From: Mucilaginibacter cryoferens
GTDB taxonomy: Bacteria; Bacteroidota; Bacteroidia; Sphingobacteriales; Sphingobacteriaceae
Assembly (NCBI RefSeq): GCF_014205845.1
Contig: NZ_JACHCR010000001.1
Span: forward strand, 62,001-126,000
DNA length: 64,000 nt
Direction: 5' to 3'
The position numbers and the translations under genes were made by a program. Below are positions 59,569-64,000 of this stretch, in pieces. Positions within the stretch are counted from its first letter, which is position 1, and each line of letters starts with the position of its first letter. Under the pieces are notes generated by a model. That model ran no database searches, had not been told where the DNA came from, and was given only the letters and a program-made list of their open reading frames with translations.

Positions 59569-60438
59569 ATGAAAAGAATCGACAACTTTAAATCTATTAT
59601 TGACAAGTATAAAGTTGTTTTTTTTGATGCTTTTGGAGTGCTAAAAAACTATAAAGGGCTGCTGCCCGGCATCGAGAACACTTTTGCCTACCTTGATGAG
59701 CAAAAGAAAGATTACTACATTGTAACCAACGATGCATCGCGCAGCCCTGCACAATTAGCCGAATCGTACAACGCAAGAGGACTTCTTGCCATAACGCCCG
59801 AAAAGATAATTTCATCGGGGATGCTCACCAAGGAGTACCTGGAGCTAAAGGTAAACGACGGCATTGTAGCCTACCTCGGCACGCCAGATTCTGCCCATTA
59901 TATAGATAGTTCCGGCTTACATACATTACCTGTAAGCCAAATAGATGCAAGCAATATAGATAAAGTTAACGCCCTTATATTTTTAGATGATGAGGGTTTC
60001 GACTGGTTTGAAGACCTCAACAAAGCGGTAAATATATTACGTAAGCGTACTATCCCGGCCATTGTTGCCAATACCGACCACGCCTACCCGCTGAGCAAGC
60101 ACGATGTATCCATAGCTATTGGAGGGATAGCCCACATGATAGAAAAGATTGTAGACAAAGAGTTTATCCGCTTTGGCAAACCCGATTCGCAGATGTTTAT
60201 GTTTGCCTATGATTTGCTGCGCGATATAGGCCCCATTAGCAAAAAAGATATTGTAATGGTTGGCGATACCCTCCAAACCGATATTTTAGGCGGTAATAAA
60301 TTTGGATTGGATACGGTATTGGTACTATCGGGCAATACCCAGGCTATTGATGCCGAAAACCGCATAAATGCCACGGGTATTGTACCTACCTACATCTGCG
60401 ACTCGGCAGTTGTAGAACATGGGGAACTGGGCTTTTAA
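59569..60438 (+). CDS. HAD-superfamily class IIA hydrolase (NagD-like)
   Basis: A 289-residue phosphatase-fold protein. Motif I is VVFFDAFGVLKNYKGLLPG with the nucleophile Asp20; the usual second Asp of DxD is Phe22, as in the DxWG subgroup. Motif II is IVTNDASRSP. The cap region is of class IIA type. Motif III Lys is in RFGKPDSQMF and motif IV is MVGDTLQTDILGGNKFGLDTVLVLSG. Probably a sugar- or nucleotide-phosphate phosphatase; the altered acid/base position may lower turnover. Neighbour of the APH-like kinase gene, possibly an opposed pair. Confidence 0.85.
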   Translation: MKRIDNFKSIIDKYKVVFFDAFGVLKNYKGLLPGIENTFAYLDEQKKDYYIVTNDASRSPAQLAESYNARGLLAITPEKIISSGMLTKEYLELKVNDGIVAYLGTPDSAHYIDSSGLHTLPVSQIDASNIDKVNALIFLDDEGFDWFEDLNKAVNILRKRTIPAIVANTDHAYPLSKHDVSIAIGGIAHMIEKIVDKEFIRFGKPDSQMFMFAYDLLRDIGPISKKDIVMVGDTLQTDILGGNKFGLDTVLVLSGNTQAIDAENRINATGIVPTYICDSAVVEHGELGF

Positions 60439-60460
60439 GGCCCAAACCGATGAGGAGCAA

Positions 60461-60889
60461 CTACCCCAATTCAGAACTCTCTTCTTTGCAGAAGGCAGGT
60501 TGAGATTCATGTGTGCAATTTCCCGCACATCTATAATTCACAAAATGTGCCAGGGCAATCATCAGTCCGCCAATCGGTACAATAAAACCCTCCAGATGGC
60601 CGCCAAAAAAAGCATGGCCCAGCATAATTATTGCAAAACCTGTTATCAACAAAACTAGCGGCAGCAATTGCTGATGGGTACGCAGATAAGATCTGCCTAT
60701 CGAATAAACACCTATCATTAATGCAAAAACAATCATCCCCCACTCTACCCATGGCGTTGCCAAAAAACCAAAGCCAACTAATGGCAAACTGGTAAATACC
60801 AAGGGTACAACAGCGCAATGCACAGCGCATAAAACAGAAGCAGTTATGCCCACACTATCCAATTTGGCCGAAGTTTTATGGTGATTCAT
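60461..60889 (-). CDS. MerC-domain membrane protein
   Basis: A 142-residue inner-membrane protein with four TM helices (start ATG 60889, MNHHKTSAKLDSVG). The MerC-type Cys motif CAVHCAVVP is in the first helix near residues 19-27. A C-terminal metal-binding-like tail has NYRCAGNCTHE. In this phylum MerC-domain proteins are often linked to Fur/Zur metal regulation rather than mercury (family knowledge). A likely operator and a -7 box lie directly upstream. It is convergent with the HAD gene, with a 22-bp gap. Confidence 0.82.
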   Translation of the reverse strand: MNHHKTSAKLDSVGITASVLCAVHCAVVPLVFTSLPLVGFGFLATPWVEWGMIVFALMIGVYSIGRSYLRTHQQLLPLVLLITGFAIIMLGHAFFGGHLEGFIVPIGGLMIALAHFVNYRCAGNCTHESQPAFCKEESSELG

Positions 60890-60893
60890 GCGG

Positions 60894-60901
60894 CAAATAT
60901 A
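60894..60901 (-). promoter_or_regulatory. -7 box (TATATTTG) for merC-like gene
   Basis: Exact TAnnTTTG match followed by CC on the minus strand, ending 4 bases before the ATG, so the mRNA would be nearly leaderless. Confidence 0.45.
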
Positions 60902-60905
60902 AACC

Positions 60906-60926
60906 AAATGCAACAAAATTGCTTTT
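60906..60926 (-). promoter_or_regulatory. candidate Fur/Zur-type operator
   Basis: AAATGCAACAAAATTGCTTTT has near-perfect dyad symmetry (GCAA-CAAAA-TTGC with flanking A/T). It lies immediately upstream of the -7 box of the MerC gene, where a repressor would block the polymerase. Assignment to a Fur-family regulator is inferred from the MerC context. Confidence 0.4.
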
Positions 60927-60996
60927 ATTTTATTTATTATATTTGCTAATTATATTAACATTGGTGTAACATATTTTTAATATCGGCGTCAATAAT

Positions 60997-61004
60997 TACT
61001 TTTG
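60997..61004 (+). promoter_or_regulatory. -7 box (TACTTTTG) for SMS-like gene
   Basis: Exact TAnnTTTG followed by CAACC, 23 bases before the TTG start at 61028. It supports that start. Confidence 0.45.
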
Positions 61005-61027
61005 CAACCTATTACCCTGTTTTAATT

Positions 61028-61663
61028 TTGACTCAAATAACCCTATATAGAATAAAACTTAACTGGCAAGCCGCGTTCAATACCAGCTTAAAACGTGTAA
61101 GGCTTATTATCGGCACCATGCTTATTGTGTCGATAATTAACATCATGCCTTCGTTTTTTAAAGCTATTGAACAACGGAACGGGATTGTGTTACATGATTG
61201 GGTACTGGCCAGCTTGCCCGCTGTAGATGTATCTGTGCCAATTTTCGCCATCATTTGGGGCATGAGCCTCCTGATGATGATCAGAACGCTTTATAAACCA
61301 GATTTGGGCATAACCTACCTTTGGACTATGATTTTTGTATGTATAGCCCGCTTTATTACATTAACACTTGTAAATTTAGATCCACCTGCAGGCCTCATAC
61401 CATTGGTTGATCCACTTACAGCTTACTTTTATGGGCATGCAGCGGTAACTAAAGACCTTTTCTTTTCGGGCCATACAGCAACCCTTGCTTTGATCTATCT
61501 AAACCTGGAGCGTAAGAGCGATAAGCGCATAGCATTGGCGGCTACCATAGTGTTAATGTTCCTGCTCCTCATTCAGCACATTCATTATACCATGGATATT
61601 GTGGCGGCCCCTCTTATTGTTTACTGCTGCCATAACTTTACCAAAGCATTGGGTTTTAAGTAA
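61028..61663 (+). CDS. sphingomyelin-synthase-like PAP2-related membrane enzyme
   Basis: A 211-residue protein with six predicted TM helices. The two catalytic motifs match the sphingomyelin synthase / PAP2_C family: KDLFFSGHTATLALIYL (near residue 143) with the first His, and HIHYTMDIVAAPLIVY (near residue 178) with the His and Asp four apart. Such enzymes move a phospho-head-group from a phospholipid to ceramide or diacylglycerol. In a sphingolipid-containing phylum a ceramide phospho-head-group synthase is likely, but the head group is unknown. The start is TTG; the next Met is 30 residues in, inside the first helix. Confidence 0.8.
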   Translation: MTQITLYRIKLNWQAAFNTSLKRVRLIIGTMLIVSIINIMPSFFKAIEQRNGIVLHDWVLASLPAVDVSVPIFAIIWGMSLLMMIRTLYKPDLGITYLWTMIFVCIARFITLTLVNLDPPAGLIPLVDPLTAYFYGHAAVTKDLFFSGHTATLALIYLNLERKSDKRIALAATIVLMFLLLIQHIHYTMDIVAAPLIVYCCHNFTKALGFK

Positions 61664-61736
61664 TACTGCCAATATTAAACGTTTATTTTACAGGCCAAAC
61701 AAGAATGCAACTTTAATGCATTTTCATCTATTGTTC

Positions 61737-63233
61737 TCAAATACCTAGTTGGTTCATCAGATGCATAGCATCTTTCAGATCCTTATAAAGCTTTTTAAAT
61801 ATGAGGAATGATTTGCCATACAACTCATGATTTTTTTGATCGGGCCGAATAACTGTTTGGCTGCCGATATGGGTTAATACTTCATAGCTTTGGGGATGCA
61901 ACACCTGCATAGCCAGGTAAACCGCGCCTACAGCCGATGCATCTTCGGGCTGCAGTACTACCAGTTTTTTGCCGGTGATATCGGCAAGTATCTGCGTCCA
62001 AACATCAGAGCTTACAAAACCGCCGCTGATATTTACCTGGGTAATATTAACAGAGGCATCCTCCAGTGTTTCGAGCACATTGTATAAGGCAAAACAAACC
62101 CCTTCCAACGCTGCCCTTAAAAAATGCGCCTGCGTATGGGCTGGTTTTATATTTAAATAAGCACCACTACTTTTGGTATCCCAAAGCGGCGCACGCTCGC
62201 CATATAAATATGGCAAAAACAACAGGCCATCGCTCCCGGCGGGTATGGTTTTAATGGTACTGAACAAGTCGTCATAGTCGGCCCCGGTGAGGGTTTCCTT
62301 TTCCAAAAAGTTTTTCAGCAGCCAGTTAATAGCTATACCTCCGTTGTTTACCGCGCCACCGCATACATAAGTATTTTGATTAAGCAGGTAATTGAAGGTC
62401 ATGCCGCCATAGTTATAAACCGGTACGGGACTGGTGATACGTACCGCGCCGCTGGTACCGATGGTAAGTGCCGCTATACCTGGCCCGGTGGTGTGGCTAC
62501 CCAAATTTGCACAGCAGCCATCACTGGCTCCGCTCACAAACATTGTATTTGGATTGATGCCAAGCAATGTTGCTATCTCCATCTTTACATCATCGCGATA
62601 ATAGATGGTATTTACGGGCTCCGATAACTTTGCCGCAGTAATACCTGCCAATTCGCAAGCCTCTATACTCCATTCCAGTTTTAAAATATCGAAAAGCCCG
62701 GTGGCCGATGCAATGGAATAATCAACCTGGAAACTGTTAAAAAGCTTAAACCATATAAATTCTTTTATCGATATAAATTTATGTGTTTGAGCAAATAAGA
62801 CCGACTTATTTGTACGCAGCCAAATAAGTTTGCACAATGGCGACATGGCATGTATAGGAGTACCCGTAATACGATAAACCGCCTCGCCTTTCACCGAATT
62901 TCTTAAATCCTGTGCAATATCTTCGGCCCGCGCATCTGCCCAGGTGATCATAGGAGCCAAAGCCCCTCCAACTTCATCAACCGCAATAATACTGTGCATA
63001 GCACTACTAAAGCTGATAGCTTGTAGCGCATAACCTATTTTAAGTACCATCTCCTGCACACATTTTACAAACGCGTTCCAAATTGTTAAGGGATCTTGCT
63101 CGCTGTAGCCAGGTTCTGGCGCATTAATAGTGTAATACTGCTGGGTTACACCCAACGCCTCGCCGGTTAAAGCAACGGCAACAGCCTTGGTGCTGCCCGT
63201 GCCAATATCTATACCTAATATATATGCCTGCAT
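61737..63233 (-). CDS. FGGY-family sugar kinase (gluconokinase-like)
   Basis: A 498-residue cytosolic kinase with the two-domain FGGY fold. The N-terminal ILGIDIGTGSTKAVAVALTG phosphate-binding loop, SFSSAMHSIIAVDEVG, and the MITWADARAEDIA block resemble gluconokinases more than xylulokinases. The C-terminal ADP site is VNISGGFVSSDVWTQILADITGK. The catalytic Asp is in SGASDGCCANLG near residue 240. No other gluconate genes (permease, dehydratase) are in view, so the substrate is tentative. Confidence 0.88.
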   Translation of the reverse strand: MQAYILGIDIGTGSTKAVAVALTGEALGVTQQYYTINAPEPGYSEQDPLTIWNAFVKCVQEMVLKIGYALQAISFSSAMHSIIAVDEVGGALAPMITWADARAEDIAQDLRNSVKGEAVYRITGTPIHAMSPLCKLIWLRTNKSVLFAQTHKFISIKEFIWFKLFNSFQVDYSIASATGLFDILKLEWSIEACELAGITAAKLSEPVNTIYYRDDVKMEIATLLGINPNTMFVSGASDGCCANLGSHTTGPGIAALTIGTSGAVRITSPVPVYNYGGMTFNYLLNQNTYVCGGAVNNGGIAINWLLKNFLEKETLTGADYDDLFSTIKTIPAGSDGLLFLPYLYGERAPLWDTKSSGAYLNIKPAHTQAHFLRAALEGVCFALYNVLETLEDASVNITQVNISGGFVSSDVWTQILADITGKKLVVLQPEDASAVGAVYLAMQVLHPQSYEVLTHIGSQTVIRPDQKNHELYGKSFLIFKKLYKDLKDAMHLMNQLGI

Positions 63234-63304
63234 AATGTTATCAGCACAAAATAGGATTTATCTTTGGGATGACGGAAATAAAATACAGCGTTACCAATTT
63301 ATCA

Positions 63305-63312
63305 TAAATTTG
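63305..63312 (+). promoter_or_regulatory. -7 box (TAAATTTG) for HipA-like gene
   Basis: Exact TAnnTTTG followed by CCC, 20 bases before the ATG at 63333. Confidence 0.45.
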
Positions 63313-63332
63313 CCCTGATTTTCTACAATAAA

Positions 63333-64000
63333 ATGAACTACACTCCACCCCAGCTTCGCACCATTAAGGTGATCCGTTACGTAACGCCGCTGCGCGAGGG
63401 CGGCTCGATGCCGGCCATTGCCGAAGGCGACGACGAGTTTCTGTATGTACTTAAGTTTCGTGGTGCAGGCCAGGGCGTAAAAGCACTGATAGCCGAGCTT
63501 ATTGGCGGCGAAATAGCCCGCCTGCTGGGCTTAAAAATACCCGAACTGGTATTTGCTAATCTTGATGAGGCCTTTGGCCGCTCGGAGGCTGATGAAGAGA
63601 TTCAGGATCTGCTGAAATTTAGCGTTGGGCTTAACCTTGCCTTGCATTACCTGTCGGGTGCCATAACTTATGATCCTGTAGTTAATACCCTTGATGCTAA
63701 ACTGGCATCGCAAATAGTTTGGCTCGATTGCCTGCTTACCAATGTTGACCGCACACCACGCAATACCAATATGCTGATGTGGCATAAAGAACTATGGCTT
63801 ATTGACCACGGGGCAGCACTCTATTTCCATCACTCCTGGCATAACTGGGAGGAATCGGCAAAACGACCGTTTGTACAGGTAAAAGATCATGTTTTACTGC
63901 CGCAAGCATCCGAATTGGATGAGGTAGATACCGAATTTACTTCAATTTTAACACCCGAACGCATCCACAACATTGTTAATTTGATCCCTGATGATTGGTT
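63333..64000 (+). CDS. HipA-like kinase, 3'-truncated by window edge
   Basis: An open frame from ATG 63333 runs to the end of the window without a stop (222 codons). The product (MNYTPPQLRTIKVIRYVTPLREGGSMPAIAEGDDEFLYVLKF...) has the kinase-fold features of HipA-family proteins: a GxGxGVKALIAELIGGEIARLLGL segment, the catalytic-loop LDCLLTNVDRTPRNTNML (D...R...N), and the metal-binding IDHGAAL. This subgroup lacks the HipA N-terminal domain and is often followed by a DUF3037 gene (family knowledge), which would lie beyond the window. Substrate unknown. Confidence 0.8.
   Translation, partial: MNYTPPQLRTIKVIRYVTPLREGGSMPAIAEGDDEFLYVLKFRGAGQGVKALIAELIGGEIARLLGLKIPELVFANLDEAFGRSEADEEIQDLLKFSVGLNLALHYLSGAITYDPVVNTLDAKLASQIVWLDCLLTNVDRTPRNTNMLMWHKELWLIDHGAALYFHHSWHNWEESAKRPFVQVKDHVLLPQASELDEVDTEFTSILTPERIHNIVNLIPDDW

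Noticed and set aside
1..64000. CRISPR array, tRNA or rRNA genes, insertion sequences, prophage
   Set aside because: No regularly spaced repeats, cloverleaf-like sequences, transposase or integrase genes were recognised on either strand. A tRNA search program would be needed to be sure.

Overview
The window comes from a bacterium of the phylum Bacteroidota, most likely Sphingobacteriaceae (Mucilaginibacter or Pedobacter type). This is an inference from gene content and style: a fused SecDF, SusC-style TonB-dependent receptors with an N-terminal carboxypeptidase-regulatory-like domain, a eukaryotic-type (GSII) glutamine synthetase, a sphingomyelin-synthase-like membrane enzyme, many lipoproteins, few Shine-Dalgarno sequences, and many exact TAnnTTTG (-7) promoter boxes. 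No tRNA, rRNA, CRISPR array, prophage or insertion sequence was recognised.

Layout. 1-8.5 kb: 3' part of tgt, an LptF/LptG permease, an EamA exporter, a 1-kb gene-poor stretch with a very AT-rich core, a LapA-like protein, a beta-hydroxyacid dehydrogenase, ispE, then thyA and folA separated by a Doc-type toxin-antitoxin pair. 8.6-19.5 kb: secDF, NADH dehydrogenase II, HMG-CoA lyase, a ROK regulator, GH3 beta-glucosidase and an encapsulated-ferritin-like protein without an encapsulin. 19.6-32.8 kb: two parallel minus-strand modules, each TonB receptor -> beta-helix lipoprotein -> histidine phosphatase (one MINPP/phytase-like). They are separated by three plus-strand genes for a secreted protein, a fatty-acid-hydroxylase-family enzyme and an outer-membrane barrel. 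33-35.3 kb: an ArsB/NhaD-type permease and a PIN toxin-antitoxin pair. 35.3-48 kb: a molybdenum-cofactor island (fdhF/ydeP-type oxidoreductase, DUF7009, fdhD, moaD, GNAT, moaE, moeB-rhodanese, mobA fusion, moaC, moeA, moaA, xdhC, mocA-like). 48-52 kb: J-KTSC protein, galM, galT, a Lys/Ala-rich protein. 52-64 kb: RluA-type synthase, repeat lipoprotein, a TPR/HisKA-only protein, two glutamine-synthetase genes around a gamma-glutamylcyclotransferase, an APH-like kinase next to a HAD phosphatase, MerC, a sphingomyelin-synthase-like protein, an FGGY sugar kinase and the 5' part of a HipA-like kinase.

The best candidate for an undescribed system is the duplicated receptor / beta-helix lipoprotein / phosphatase locus. 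The receptor and lipoprotein genes are exactly 13 bp apart in both copies. About 60-100 bp upstream of each receptor start there are TTAA-type repeats spaced 10-11 bp, resembling Pho boxes. I infer a phosphate-starvation system that captures and dephosphorylates an organic phosphate such as phytate. A second theme is structural: many gene boundaries hold a roughly 70-150 bp imperfect palindrome, with sequence differing from site to site.
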